NCBI GenBank assembly: GCA_003116975.1
Contig: BGKB01000154.1
Coordinates: 1-64,000 of the forward strand
DNA: 64,000 nt
Reading direction: 5' to 3'
From: Aurantiochytrium sp. KH105
Lineage: Eukaryota > Sar > Bigyra > Thraustochytrida > Thraustochytriidae
Shown here: positions 47,449 to 57,993 of the stretch, in pieces
Numbering within the stretch: the first letter of the stretch is position 1
How the letters are laid out: the number at the start of each line of letters is the position of its first letter
The notes under the pieces: generated by a model
Database searches by the model: none
Told to the model about the DNA's origin: nothing
Seen by the model: only the letters and a program-made list of their open reading frames with translations
Position numbers and translations under genes: made by a program

Positions 47449-49817
47449 GCGGACATCATTTCTGTGCACTATCTCGCTGGTCTCATTCCAGTATACATAA
47501 CATGTAAATAAGAACATCATCATCTTCATCAGCATCATCATTATTGTTACGTCTCTTGAAGAAAAAATCCAAATTGCAATGCGCGAACATTGCCTTGACA
47601 TCTTGTCCGGTGGAGGCTGTTGCCGCATGGCATTAGAAGAAGTGCGGCACTGGAAAGAAAGGTTCCAGGGATGGACAATCATTCTCCAAAGGAAGGGAAG
47701 GCGTAGCCTCAACGGTGTCTTTCCTTTATCGTCGCACAATACTTCTTGACACGACCCGCGAGATTTGTAACTTTCCACTCACGAGTTACCACCGTGACCT
47801 CACTCACTCACCGTGACAGAGAGCCTTTTTGGTTGACTGAGGGAGGGCAGTATTGTTTGACAGTGAATGCGAAGGCGATCATTGCCGAGGGAACTCAGAC
47901 TGGCATCAATTGCTGCTGCCACTGCAACTTGCAAGAACTCATGTACTTATTCCAAAGCGGACGATCAAGATCAACATTAATTGACACATGAACATCTGCC
48001 GAGCAGAATCACGATGCCGTCGTCAAGTTTGCCGATGATGCAACAGCAATGACAGTGGCGGAGGCAGTGGGGCGCGGAAATATCGATTCCTCGTCACTGC
48101 AGACATGCAAGCGCATCCCTTTTCCCGCATGACAGGTTGAGACCATCACGATACCAAGCCCCAGTCTGAGCCTCGAGCGCGAGTCTGTCGAGCGCTGCTG
48201 CTGCTGCTGCTGCCTTGCTCGTGAGCTCATGTCTCTCGTCGACGCGCGTGCGGGATCAAATTAGACAGCTTGAGCACGCATCAAGCGTGCTTGATGCATC
48301 AAGCAAGCAACCGCAAGTACAGGCATTTGACGGAGCCTCGCGACTCAAAGACAAGTCTTCGCCGCGCCTTCGCCGCATCTTCGTCGCAGCTTCGCGGGGC
48401 CAGGAGGTCTGTCACCTTGCCTCGCACGGTCGATCGCCGTCGCGCCCAAGTTCACAGCCACCTGCCGTGCCGCTTTCGCCGCCGCAGACTCTGTGCTGCA
48501 CGCGCGGCAGCTGCTGCGGCGGGGCTTACGACTTGCAACTTATGGCGAGGCGCAGCGCAGCGCACGCAGCAGCTGCAGCACGACATGAACGGCCTGGATG
48601 GCGCCCTCGCACATCCCACGACCGTGTGTGCGATGCGAACTGCGAGCTGCGCTGCGCTGCACTGCTCTGCACTGCACTGCATGCTCTCGCCGCCAGAATC
48701 TCGGTGGCAGCTGCTGTTCAAGGCGCCGGAACAGTCCCGGCCGCCGTCCCTGTCGTGGCCTGCCAGCAGGAGCCACAGCAGCAGCTATTATTGCACCATG
48801 TTCGGCGCCTTTCGCGGCGTCCCTGTCGTGCTCGCGCCCGCTCTCGCCCTCGCGCAGCGCCAGCACCTTCGAGTCAAGCTTGGTTCATCTTCACGCAGTC
48901 CCATCGCCAGCATCCCCTCCGCCCAGAGCTTCACCGTGGCCCCCGCGGAACCGCGCCGCGCTGCGGCGGCCGCAGGATTTCCACCGCGCCCCTCGCGCCT
49001 CCTTCCCGCGCCAGCGCTTCCCGCGCAGCGCAGCGCGCTGTGTTCGTTCGTTCTGCCGCGCCCGCTGTTACCCGCGCGTGCCGTGCCGTGCGCTGCCCTG
49101 CCGTGCACGCCGCGCACCATCCATCTCCATCGCCCATCGCCAACGGCCTCGCGCGGCCGCACCTGGCAGCCCCAGCAGCGGCGGCGACCGACCGCGACTG
49201 CGGACGCGATCTCCCCGAAGCGCCGCACACCGCGGCGGCAGGGCGAGCGATCGGAGCCGCCGCATCGCGCCCAGAGCCTCGCGCGTGCGAACGCTGCCCT
49301 CGGCGCGGCGCGCACAGCCAGCGCACACCCCTCCGCTCTCTCTCGCGCGCGTCCCATCCCACTCGCGTCCCATCGATCCGCCGCGCCGCGCCGCGCCGCG
49401 CCCAGCTGCGCCGCGCCGCGCGCAGCCTGCGGCGCGCGCGCAGAGTCCGCGCGGCGCGGCGGCGCTCCTCTGCGCGCTGGGGCGCGGCGGGCGAGGCGAG
49501 GCGGGAAGGCCATGGTCCATCGCTCGCTCGTGCAAGGGCATGGTGCACGCGCTTCGCGCAGCTCGCTTCGCGCAGCTTGCTTCGCGGGCGCGTGAGGCTC
49601 TGCGCGCGACGCTCAGGGCGAGGAGGAGCGGGAGCACGAGGACGCGGAGGAGGGCGAGGGCGGGCTCGGGGCCCCGCGGCGCGCCATGAGCAAAACCCGA
49701 ACGCGATCTCGAAGCAAGCAAAGCAAGCAAGCAAGCAAGCGAGCGAGCAAGAGCAAGACACGAGAGCAGAGCAGAGCAGAGCAGCAGCAGAAGAGAAGGA
49801 GGAAAAGAGAAGAGAGG
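47449..49817. other. 2.4-kb GC-rich intergenic region
   Basis: No supported gene. From about 48360 to 49680 the DNA is so GC-rich that several frames on both strands stay open for hundreds of codons, but the translations are Arg/Ala/Pro/Ser-rich with no motif, and they overlap each other. Low-complexity runs such as GCTGCGCTGCACTGC near 48650 and CGCGCCGCGCCGCGC near 49385. At 49713-49790 tandem CAAGC and GAGCA pentamers precede the third EGGHP gene. Possibly a leader or promoter island. Confidence 0.5.
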
Positions 49818-50342
49818 ATGATGATGTCTGTGAGGACCGCGCGCGTGGCCCGCGCCCAGGTGAACCGCAGGCTGTCGACGGCGACGACGACGGCAGGGAG
49901 GTCCACGGACAAGGTCCCCGCCGCAGGCCAGGCCGAGGGCGGCCACCCGAACGTCATGCCCAAGGGCGGCAGCGGCGAGAATGTGGCCACCAAGGGCAAG
50001 GGCCGCGGCTACGGCCCCCTCGCCGTCATCATGGCCGGCGTCGTCGGCGTGGCCGCCTACCAGCTCGGCTTTAGCGAGCCCAGCAAGGAGGCCAACAAGT
50101 TCCAGTTCAACCCGGAGACCGCCAAGGCCAGCGCCGAGGAGGCCGCCGCCGAGACCTCGCAGCACCGTCTCCAGCGCGACGACAGCGTCATGCGGAGCAA
50201 GGGCCCCTTCAAGGGCAAGAACAAGGAGATCCTCGGCATCACGCCCAGTGATGAGAAGCTCGAGAACGAGGCCACCACGCATTCTGCCGCAGGTACCATC
50301 GCCAGCGCCGCGCACCGCGAGGGCAAGTCTGTCGATCACTAA
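49818..50342 (+). CDS. Small single-pass protein, EGGHP family member 3
   Basis: A 174-residue protein from the first of three adjacent ATGs (49818). The N-terminus is a classical mitochondrial presequence (MMMSVRTARVARAQVNRRLS, with a likely cleavage after the Arg-Arg). Then GQAEGGHPNVMPK, a glycine-rich segment in place of the NAMGKRI block, one hydrophobic helix (GPLAVIMAGVVGVAAYQLGF), a Glu/Ala-rich part, and KGPFKGKNKEILGITPSDEKLEN with TTHSAAGTIASA. The frame is open further upstream to an ATG at 49686, but that stretch reads through CAAGC/GAGCA repeats, so it is taken as leader. Paralogue of the genes at 45553 and 46951. Function unknown. Confidence 0.85.
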   Translation: MMMSVRTARVARAQVNRRLSTATTTAGRSTDKVPAAGQAEGGHPNVMPKGGSGENVATKGKGRGYGPLAVIMAGVVGVAAYQLGFSEPSKEANKFQFNPETAKASAEEAAAETSQHRLQRDDSVMRSKGPFKGKNKEILGITPSDEKLENEATTHSAAGTIASAAHREGKSVDH

Positions 50343-50937
50343 GCCGACTCGTCAACTTCCGTATACATACTAGACACCTTCTTTCCCTTTCCTTTTCAGC
50401 GGCGCGTCCCGTCCCATTGATTATCAGATCAGCCACGATTTTTGAGCCTTTTGTAGTACCAGTATTACCGCATTAATGCTTTCCTCCCCTTCCGTACAAT
50501 CTCTCAGTTCCTTGGATCATGCTTGCGGTGGCGGCTGCGGCTGATTGTCTGGTCGGTCATCTTTGACGCAAACTTCTGCGCTTTTGGTACAAAGCTCAAG
50601 GCCATCCTTTGGAGTTACTTCACGTATGTTCTACAAACAAACACTTTTTGCCGTCGCCGCGACGAGTCAACCATCTACAGCTGGCGTCTCTTTCGCGAGC
50701 GCTCTCTCTCTCACATACACCTTCACGTGCTGCTGCTCGCCACAAGATCAGACCTTATCTTGTTTGTAATCTTGTTTCAAAATATAATGTTTGTACTTCT
50801 GCTCGCCACAAGATCATCATCCTTGTCTTTTTCGTTCATCTTGCATAAAATCACAGATTCATGATACTCCCGCTCGCCACAAGATCATCATCCTCGTCTT
50901 TTTCAATCAGATAATTAGAAAAAGTAAGTTCTACAAA
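50343..50937. repeat. Convergent spacer with three direct repeats
   Basis: Between EGGHP member 3 and the end of Prp22. A motif GCTCGCCACAAGATCA occurs at 50735, 50801 and 50872; the last two copies extend into TCATCCT(T/C)GTCTTTTTC. Spacing is 66 and 71 bases. The area also has a TC-rich stretch. No gene; it would lie in 3' untranslated or intergenic sequence. Confidence 0.7.
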
Positions 50938-53900
50938 CTATCCTCGCCGCCGCGAAAGCCGCCACAGCTGGTTGCCTTCGTCACGCGGATCGTAGAGCGG
51001 CTCGATGCGCTCGCGCTTCTTGCGACGCGTCAGCTTGTTCGGATCCGCAGAACGATAAAAGTTAGGAGCCACCTCGAGAAGCGTCTTCGGGTCAATCACC
51101 ATCACCTGTCGCATGTACTCCTTGGAAGTCAGCACAAGCTCGTGGTAAATAACCACTTCAGGATTGCGCTGGAACAACGCAGATCCAGGATGAATGAACA
51201 CGGGTTGGCCCTCCACAAGCGTCCGGTAGCCCTCGGTCGGGTCACGCTTCGCAGCGTGCATGAAAAATCCGCTTGCAATCGCCATTTGCACCGCCTTGAA
51301 CTTGCGGCCGCACGACTCGATCGGCATGCGATAGCGACCCAAAATTCCTACGAGCTGTTGCCGGATGTCTTGCGCACGTTGAATCGAGCGCGTCTGCACA
51401 AATTGGTCCACGCACCAAGCTTTCGAAAAACCGGCGCGTTTCCAGGATTCATACACGGCCAGCATGGTCAGGTGGTCGCCCTCAGGCTGATGAAAGCGCG
51501 CCTTCTTCTGGTCTGCTTGCGCCTGCTTCTCTTTCGGACGAAAAAAAATGTTCTCTACAGAAAGCATGGCCACGATCGTCACGACCTCCTCAGCGCATCC
51601 CAGCTCCACAGAAGAAATCAGTGTCTTGGACAAAATTGGATCCAGGGGAAAAGCGGCCATTTTGCGGCCCATCTTCGTGAGCAATCCCTCCTCGTCGAGA
51701 GCGCCCAACGCATACAGTTTTTCAAGGGCAGCCACCAGGGTCTGAGCTGGGGGCGGATCCATAAAGTCAAAGCTTAGAAGGTCATTCACGCCCATGCTCT
51801 TGAGCTGAAGCACAACATTGCCCAAATTCGTACGTTGAATCTCCGGCACATTTGTCGGCAGCATCTCAGTCTTATAGGCAAGCTCAGTGTAGAGACGAAA
51901 ACACTTGCCAGGACCTGTACGTCCAGCGCGACCCGCGCGCTGCCGCGCCGAAGCCTGCGAGATCGGCGTCACCACCAAAGAGTCCATGCCCAGTTTCGGA
52001 TTGTACGCGTTGATTTTGCTCATACCCGGATCCACGACATAGTGGATACCGTCCACCGTAATGGAGGCCTCGGCAATGTTGGTTGCAACAATGAGCTTGC
52101 GCGACCCACGCGGAGCAGGCTCAAAGATGCGGCTCTGCATCTCGCTCGGAAGCGAGCCATACGCAGGCAAGATGATGAGAGGGGGCGCGCTGCGGCCCAG
52201 CCGCTGCATGCGCTGATACAAGACCTCGCATGCCGTATCAATCTCCTCCTGGCCCGTGAGAAAGAGAAGAATGTCGCCCTCACCTTCATTGAGGTGGATC
52301 TGCATCACCGTGACCAGTGCCGCATCAACATAATCGTTCTCTGCCTCCTTGGCATACATAATATCCACCGGAAAGGTTCGCCCCGGGATGGTAAAGATCT
52401 TGGCGTCGAGAAAATACTGCGAAAACTTTTCTGCATCCAGCGTCGCGCTCGTTACAATGAGTCGAAAGTCTTTGCGTCGCTGCACAAGTTTCTTTAAAAG
52501 AGCAAACAAGACGTCCGTGCTCACATTGCGTTCGTGCGCCTCGTCCAGCATAATACATGAGTAGCGCTTGAGATCGCCATCCATGAGCATCTCGCGCATG
52601 AGCATACCATCCGTCATGTACTTGATGGCGGTTTCGGGGCCCGTGCAGTCCTCGAATCGAATTGTGTAGCCAACCTCCTGACCGACGCGGCATCCGACCT
52701 CTTCCGCCACACGCTTGGCCACCGACACGGCTGCCACGCGCCGAGGCTGCGTGCATCCAACAATACCACGCTTCGTGAACCCCATCTCGGCCAGATACTG
52801 CGTCATCTGCGTCGTCTTTCCTGAGCCCGTCTCACCGACAACGACGAGAATCTGATTTTGCATGAACGCCTCACACAGCGTCGTTTTGAGCTGGTAAATG
52901 GGTAGCGATTCGCGCTGTTCCTGAATCGACTTGTCCGTGATGTAACCAAAACTCGCATTATTTCCAAAGGCTTGCTTTTTCCATTCAGGGACCTCACGGC
53001 CCGGAAGCGTGATGCCGCGCAAGTCGCCGGCGAGGGTTCGCTCGCGGTCGTCGGCCATCGGATCAAGCCACGCGCGTGACATGTTTCGTGGCACAGCATT
53101 CAGTTCTGTTTGCTCCTGCGCTCGCTTGAGCTCCCGACGCTCCTTTGCGATGGCGGTTTGATTTTCAGCGGCGCGCTGCATGCTGCCCTCTGGGTTTTTT
53201 ACAATCTTCACCTGACCAATCGACGCAGCCATCTCCGTCTGCCCGCGCAGAAACGCGGGCTCTGCCTCATTCAGCTCCACCTCGAGCTCTTCCTCGGTCT
53301 CTTCAAAATCCATGGCACCACGCTCCTCGTCATAGTGCGGGTAAGCACCCTTGTTCAAGGCCCCCGAGTTGACAAGCTGTCGGATTTCCCAGAGTTCTTC
53401 CTCCGAGTGCTTGAGTTTGCGTTTGCGCTGCACAATTCCCGGCAGCTCACGAGCTGATGCAGTCCCCAGCGTAGAGGTTGCTTCGGAAGACGAAGAGGGC
53501 ATCGCAGGTGGGCCCGCCAGATCTGCGCCTGAGCGCTGATCTACGTCTGCCATGCTGAGAAGAAGTTTGGTTCGCGGTTGACTGATCACCTTGACGAGGA
53601 TCTCGTCGCCCGAACGCACGACGTCGTGAGCGCTTCGGTTACGCATATCCCGTGCCACGTGCTGCGTGCGCACAAGGCCCTCGATGTTGCCACTCCGCGT
53701 GTCCCGACTCGGGAATTCAGGTAGCTCCACGAAACAGCCAAAGTCCTTGATGTTCCGCACTTTACCACTGTAAATCTTGCCATACTCGGGCTCTCTCTCG
53801 CTGCCTCTCTTGAACCTCGACTTGTCCGCGTGTGTCCCTTCCGAAGCGGAGGCTCCTTTTCCAGCTCCTGAGCTGGACATGGACCTTCCGCCGCCAGATC

Positions 53901-54330
53901 GATCGAGCTGGGCGCGAAGTTCTCGCAATTTCTTTTCCGTAGCCGAGTCTCTGCCTTCTCCGACCGCAATAGGTCGTAGCTCATCGGGTCGGGCGAGACC
54001 GGGAAGTTGTTTGGCCATCTCGCTGACGCCCTCGCGACGACTGGTGCCGTTGTTGGCGCCACCACCATCGGCAGCGGCAGCGCCCCCCGCGGCCCCTTTG
54101 CCGGCCTTGCCCATGGAAACGACAAGACCGAAGATTGTTTTGCACAGCGAGGCGGGGATGCTTTCATCCTGCTCTTTCATCGCGGCCGCGAAGGCGTCGG
54201 CGCCCTCGCGCTCGTGCTGCTTGGCGTTCTCAATGAAGAACTCCGCGAGCGCCTCCTCCGACACGCCCAGGCTCGCCTCGAGCTCGCGCTGCACGCGCGC
54301 CACGAGCGACAGCCGGTCGAGGTCCTCCAT
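50938..54330 (-). CDS. DHX8: Prp22/DHX8-type DEAH-box splicing helicase
   Basis: An 1130-residue protein from the ATG at 54330. After a helical N-terminal region comes an S1 RNA-binding domain ([19 protein letters not shown] ... LLLSMADVD), the hallmark of Prp22 among splicing DEAH helicases, then the helicase core: [25 protein letters not shown], the FLTGQEEID motif, [14 protein letters not shown] and [18 protein letters not shown]. Helicase-associated and OB-fold regions end at [24 protein letters not shown]. Prp22 releases spliced mRNA from the spliceosome using ATP. The reading frame extends upstream only through a (TTTC)n repeat and is not counted. Length is normal for the family. Confidence 0.95.
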   Translation of the reverse strand: MEDLDRLSLVARVQRELEASLGVSEEALAEFFIENAKQHEREGADAFAAAMKEQDESIPASLCKTIFGLVVSMGKAGKGAAGGAAAADGGGANNGTSRREGVSEMAKQLPGLARPDELRPIAVGEGRDSATEKKLRELRAQLDRSGGGRSMSSSGAGKGASASEGTHADKSRFKRGSEREPEYGKIYSGKVRNIKDFGCFVELPEFPSRDTRSGNIEGLVRTQHVARDMRNRSAHDVVRSGDEILVKVISQPRTKLLLSMADVDQRSGADLAGPPAMPSSSSEATSTLGTASARELPGIVQRKRKLKHSEEELWEIRQLVNSGALNKGAYPHYDEERGAMDFEETEEELEVELNEAEPAFLRGQTEMAASIGQVKIVKNPEGSMQRAAENQTAIAKERRELKRAQEQTELNAVPRNMSRAWLDPMADDRERTLAGDLRGITLPGREVPEWKKQAFGNNASFGYITDKSIQEQRESLPIYQLKTTLCEAFMQNQILVVVGETGSGKTTQMTQYLAEMGFTKRGIVGCTQPRRVAAVSVAKRVAEEVGCRVGQEVGYTIRFEDCTGPETAIKYMTDGMLMREMLMDGDLKRYSCIMLDEAHERNVSTDVLFALLKKLVQRRKDFRLIVTSATLDAEKFSQYFLDAKIFTIPGRTFPVDIMYAKEAENDYVDAALVTVMQIHLNEGEGDILLFLTGQEEIDTACEVLYQRMQRLGRSAPPLIILPAYGSLPSEMQSRIFEPAPRGSRKLIVATNIAEASITVDGIHYVVDPGMSKINAYNPKLGMDSLVVTPISQASARQRAGRAGRTGPGKCFRLYTELAYKTEMLPTNVPEIQRTNLGNVVLQLKSMGVNDLLSFDFMDPPPAQTLVAALEKLYALGALDEEGLLTKMGRKMAAFPLDPILSKTLISSVELGCAEEVVTIVAMLSVENIFFRPKEKQAQADQKKARFHQPEGDHLTMLAVYESWKRAGFSKAWCVDQFVQTRSIQRAQDIRQQLVGILGRYRMPIESCGRKFKAVQMAIASGFFMHAAKRDPTEGYRTLVEGQPVFIHPGSALFQRNPEVVIYHELVLTSKEYMRQVMVIDPKTLLEVAPNFYRSADPNKLTRRKKRERIEPLYDPRDEGNQLWRLSRRRG

Positions 54331-54492
54331 CGTCGCCGCCTCCGCCTCCGCCTCCGCGCGCGCGCCCGTGCCGCCGCGACGCCGCGCCGGGCTCGCGCGT
54401 CTCGAGTCGTCTCCTCTCCTCGCGCCGCAAGATGAAAATGGGTTTTGCAGGCATCCATCCACCGAACGAACGAGAGCAGAGCAGAGCAGAGC

Positions 54493-54552
<60 letters not shown>

Positions 54553-54800
54553 AGAAGACTCGAGAACAAAGATCACCGTGGCGGCTTCAGGTTTCTGGTG
54601 TTCACGCGCAGGGCGACTCCGAGGAGCAGCAAAACCCCCACGCGAGGCGAGGTCGTCCCGGGCGCCTTTGGCTTTGCGCCGTAGCTCGCTCCACCTGGCT
54701 GGCAGTTTGCCGCCGTCGTCTGTCTGTCTGTCTGCGTCTTCGTTTGCGTCTGCAGCGGCGTGAGACGGAGAGTCAGGGCGAGGTGAAGCGCTGCGCCACG
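54331..54800. promoter_or_regulatory. Divergent promoter with GAGCA and AAGA repeats
   Basis: 470 bases between Prp22 and a small membrane protein gene. Tandem GAGCA units at 54473-54493 run directly into an (AAGA)n microsatellite of about 65 bases (to about 54558). (TCTG)n-like run near 54718-54734. No gene. Confidence 0.7.
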
Positions 54801-55022
54801 ATGCTGGGTAACCTGCTCAAGCCGAAGCCCGCCAATATTGCGGCGTGGGTCGTAGCGGGAGGCGCCATGTACGCGTGGTCACAGTATGACAAGCAAAAGG
54901 CTACCACGTTCTCAGAGAATGAAGTCGAGACATGGAACGAGGACGTCAAGGCTAAGCATCCCAAGAAGAAGGTCTCAGGAGACCCCAAGGACCTTGACGA
55001 GGCGCCCAAGGCGACTGCATGA
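54801..55022 (+). CDS. 73-residue membrane protein, possibly mitochondrial
   Basis: A short protein from the ATG at 54801: a short basic N-terminus ([10 protein letters not shown]), one hydrophobic helix ([19 protein letters not shown]), then a charged tail ([19 protein letters not shown] ... EAPKATA). The size and layout resemble small accessory subunits of mitochondrial complexes, but I do not recognise the family. It shares no clear motif with the EGGHP proteins. The good start context, the GAGCA-type leader also seen at other genes here, and the protein-like composition support it as real. Confidence 0.65.
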   Translation: MLGNLLKPKPANIAAWVVAGGAMYAWSQYDKQKATTFSENEVETWNEDVKAKHPKKKVSGDPKDLDEAPKATA

Positions 55023-55137
55023 ACATATATTTTCCACTTGCAAAGTACGCTACCTATCAGCATCATTCTTCGTCGTCATGATTAACTACGGGTTTCGCGC
55101 TGGATTCTATTACCTTTCAATTTACTACATCGAGAGC

Positions 55138-56103
55138 TTATTTCTTGAACTCGAGGGCACTGGCGCGCCCTGAGCGCCAACGCTGATAGTTTTGCGCAAG
55201 ATTGGCATGCTCAGTGTCTCGCCGAACTCGGTCTGCTGCGTCTTCTCTTGTTTTGCGACGAGCATTCGCCGCTTTGCGCTGCGTCGCTCCACTTCGAAGC
55301 TGTGCGCGCACATGCTTTTCAAGCACTTCGTAAACGGGGCCGTCTTGCCGCATTGCAGCATATTGCGACGCACTCTGGCCCGCTCGTGTCTTGACGTATG
55401 GATCTGCGCCCACATCCAGTAAGGTCTGAACAACGTATGGGTCCGTGGCCAAATGTAGGGCTGTCTCGCCCCGCAAATTCTGCACATGGACGTCCGCACG
55501 CGCATGCATTGCAAGCACTCTCACCAAGTTATTGTGACCCGTCTGCGCAGCAAGCATGAGTGCAGTACACTTGCCAAGAACTGTGCGCTTGTTTACATCG
55601 AGACCTCGGCATGATAGAAGCAATCTGAGCAGACCCTCATTCTCGCCACGCAGACTTGCCTCGTGAACCATTGCACGGCCCGTCCGGGGATGCACGTCAT
55701 TTATGGCACCATTGGGAATCCCACGCGTCATAAGCCATTCTTGCAGGCCTTCTTTGTCCCCATGCGAAATGAGTCTCATAGGCACGTCCATGCTACCGCG
55801 CGAGAGATCTCCCGTAGCTGGCGATTGCGGCGTCGCCGGTGAGGGTGTTTCGAGCTTCGTCGTCAAGAGCACGACCGACGCGTCATCTTGGCCAGCGGAA
55901 GATAGTTCATGCTCGACGGATTGGGGCGCACGTTCAACGAGGCTGCGACCCTTGTCTTTGTGCGAGCGTTGTCTTCGGTTTCGTGTTCTTCTTTCACGCC
56001 GCACGAGGTCGCCAAGTCCAGTCAAAAGGTCAAGCTGCGCCGCAGTCGACGTATGCGTGTCATCATCTCCGCGCGTGTCGCCGTCCTTGTCTGTGGCACC
56101 CAT
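55138..56103 (-). CDS. Ankyrin-repeat protein
   Basis: A 321-residue protein from the ATG at 56103. The N-terminal 125 residues are polar. The middle holds about four ankyrin repeats (NDVHPRTGRAMVHEASLRGENEGLLRLLLS; GLDVNKRTVLGKCTALMLAAQTGHNNLVRVLAM; ARADVHVQNLRGETALHLATDPYVVQTLLDV; GADPYVKTRAGQSASQYAAMRQDGPVYEVLEK). The C-terminus is a basic helical tail. Ankyrin repeats mediate protein contacts; the partner is unknown. The frame continues upstream without ATG through a lysine-rich stretch, which is left out. Confidence 0.82.
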   Translation of the reverse strand: MGATDKDGDTRGDDDTHTSTAAQLDLLTGLGDLVRRERRTRNRRQRSHKDKGRSLVERAPQSVEHELSSAGQDDASVVLLTTKLETPSPATPQSPATGDLSRGSMDVPMRLISHGDKEGLQEWLMTRGIPNGAINDVHPRTGRAMVHEASLRGENEGLLRLLLSCRGLDVNKRTVLGKCTALMLAAQTGHNNLVRVLAMHARADVHVQNLRGETALHLATDPYVVQTLLDVGADPYVKTRAGQSASQYAAMRQDGPVYEVLEKHVRAQLRSGATQRKAANARRKTREDAADRVRRDTEHANLAQNYQRWRSGRASALEFKK

Positions 56104-56486
56104 GGCAAAACCAACATGAATTGACGCGGCTTTCTTTCTCCCCAGCGCTCTCACATCAGTGCTGACCGTTGTTTTGGTGCACACCTTTTTTTTTTTTACT
56201 TTTCTGCCCGCCTTTGTTTTTCGTTTTTTGGGGTGCAATGCAAGGTTGACAGCGAGCGACCAGAGGCGAATGAATGATCAGATGGAAGTAGATTTTTATT
56301 CATGTAAATGTGTAGGTAGTATCGCTCGCTTGATCGTGGCAAGGTGATTTTAAAAAACAAAAAAAATGGCAATGGACATCTTGTCCATTCTCCATCACCA
56401 TCACCATCTTCTGGGGCGCTTTGCAAAAAGGAAAATAAGATTTGGTCAGAATTGGTTCGCACAAGAGCCAGGCAACTTATGCAAGC
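56104..56486. other. Spacer
   Basis: 383 bases between the ankyrin gene start and the TPR gene end. T9-10 run near 56187 and an A-rich stretch near 56350. No gene. Confidence 0.4.
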
Positions 56487-57668
56487 TCATGAGCGACCAC
56501 TGCCGCTCGAGCCGTCACCAGCGATCTCATCCTCCAAATCAACCTTGTCCACACCAAGCTCATCGAGCACCTGCTGCTGAAGAGCATGCGCGTCAGCATC
56601 CTTGCCCCATGCCATGTAAAGCTCGGCGAGGTTGTGCATTGCAATAATCGTTTCGCTGTGAGACCCGCCGAGCTTGGCCTGACGGATACGAAGAGCTTCC
56701 TTGTACTCCTTTTCAGCGAGCTCAAAGCGACCTTGAAGCTTGAGCTCCAGCCCCATGTTGTTGCGCGCAGTTGCCACACGCGGATGTTCTGCATCCAAGG
56801 CAGCAACGATAATATTTCTACCACCCTCAACATACGACATGCTGTCCTCTTTGTCGTTGAGCAAGCGAAGAACCGCGCCATAATTCTGCATCGCCATCCC
56901 GTAGTCTGGCGACTCCTCGCCCTTGAGCGACTTGAGGGCCTCCATATTGGTAGCAAAAAAGGTCTTGGCATGCGTGAGAAGAGAGTGTTTCTCCATACCC
57001 TTGGAATTCAGCGCATACGTCTTGTAAAGCTGTCCAAGGTTGCCCATAGCTGTGACAGTGCTGAGGTGGTCGTCGCCGACAGTGTCTTTGTAGATGCGGA
57101 TCGCCTCGCTGAGAGATTTGACGGCTTCATCGAACTCGCCAACTTGCTTGTGCATGAGCGCCAGGTTGTTCAAGACGCTAGCATAGACAGGGTGCTTGTC
57201 TCCATAAAAGCTTTCGACGGTGAGCTTGACGGCTTCAGCCACCTCGCGCGCCTCGGCAATCTTGTTCTGCGACCAGAGCTCGTGTACCTGCTGCTGCAGC
57301 TTGGAGATTTCAAGCTCGGGGCCCTGCAAGTGCTCGGGGCGACTGCCTCCGCCTAGGCCGAGGCCTTGCCCTGTCGGAGTCGCTGATGCCGACGCTCCTG
57401 CCTGCTCGGCCTGGTCCTGCAGTTGCTCCTGGATCTGCTGCTGCATTTCCTGCTGCACCTTGGGATCCGTGCGGTGCCTCGTGATGGAAATCCCTCCAGG
57501 TCCCGTGCGCGCCGCAAATCCTCTCGACGACGCCGGCGTTGCGTTCGACGCCGCCGCCGACATCGACGTCCACCGCGCCTGCCTGTTGGCCGCGCCCCTG
57601 CCGCCCGCGTTCGTCGCGCAGCTGGCGGCCGCCGCCGCCAGCGCGTAGCTCCTGGCCAGCCGCTGCAT
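56487..57668 (-). CDS. TPR protein with mitochondrial-type N-terminus
   Basis: A 393-residue protein from the ATG at 57668. The first 50 residues look like a mitochondrial presequence (MQRLARSYALAAAAASCATN, Arg- and Ala-rich, no acids). A Gln-rich segment (QQEMQQQIQEQLQDQ) is followed by about five tetratricopeptide repeats of the 42-residue kinesin-light-chain/nephrocystin type (for example VYASVLNNLALMHKQVGEFDEAVKSLSEAIRIYKDTVG; VATARNNMGLELKLQGRFELAEKEYKEALRIRQAKLG; SETIIAMHNLAELYMAWGKDADA). It probably serves as a protein-interaction scaffold. No enzyme motif. The upstream extension of the frame is a translation of promoter repeats. Confidence 0.82.
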   Translation of the reverse strand: MQRLARSYALAAAAASCATNAGGRGAANRQARWTSMSAAASNATPASSRGFAARTGPGGISITRHRTDPKVQQEMQQQIQEQLQDQAEQAGASASATPTGQGLGLGGGSRPEHLQGPELEISKLQQQVHELWSQNKIAEAREVAEAVKLTVESFYGDKHPVYASVLNNLALMHKQVGEFDEAVKSLSEAIRIYKDTVGDDHLSTVTAMGNLGQLYKTYALNSKGMEKHSLLTHAKTFFATNMEALKSLKGEESPDYGMAMQNYGAVLRLLNDKEDSMSYVEGGRNIIVAALDAEHPRVATARNNMGLELKLQGRFELAEKEYKEALRIRQAKLGGSHSETIIAMHNLAELYMAWGKDADAHALQQQVLDELGVDKVDLEDEIAGDGSSGSGRS

Positions 57669-57993
57669 CTCGCCTCTCCGCGGCCCTTCCGCGCCGCGCC
57701 GCGCCGCGCCTCGCCGCCGCGCCCCTCCGCGCCGCCGCGCCTCGCCGCGTCTGCCGCCGTCGCGTCGCGAGCTTCGCGCGCACGAAGGGCGATCTTGGTT
57801 TGCTTTGCTGGTTTGGTTTGGTTTGGCTTGGCTTGGCTTGGCTTGGGTCGTCCGGCCTCTCGTTCTTTCGTTCTTTCTTTTCTTTCGCGCGGCCGGGCCG
57901 GCATAGCCGCAAGCAAGGCAAGGCACGGCAAGGCAAGGCAAGGCAAGCCTCGCGCACGACCTCGAGATCGAGCGCCAGCGCGTCCGCGGCAGC
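57669..57993. promoter_or_regulatory. Bidirectional promoter with paired pentamer repeats
   Basis: A 325-base spacer between the TPR gene and the EFM7-like gene. It has (GCTTG/GTTTG)n at 57796-57846, which reads CAAGC/CAAAC on the TPR-gene strand, and (CAAGG)n at 57910-57949, which reads as such on the EFM7 strand. Each gene thus has a T-poor CAAG-type pentamer tandem in its sense strand just upstream of its start. Confidence 0.6.

Noticed and set aside
48215-50074. A 619-codon plus-strand frame upstream of and overlapping EGGHP member 3
   Set aside because: Arg/Ala/Pro-rich translation of GC-rich DNA without motifs; it overlaps the well-supported small gene in another frame.
49068-50339. 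A 423-codon minus-strand frame opposite EGGHP member 3
   Set aside because: It is the complement of a real gene plus the GC-rich spacer; no motif and no start support.
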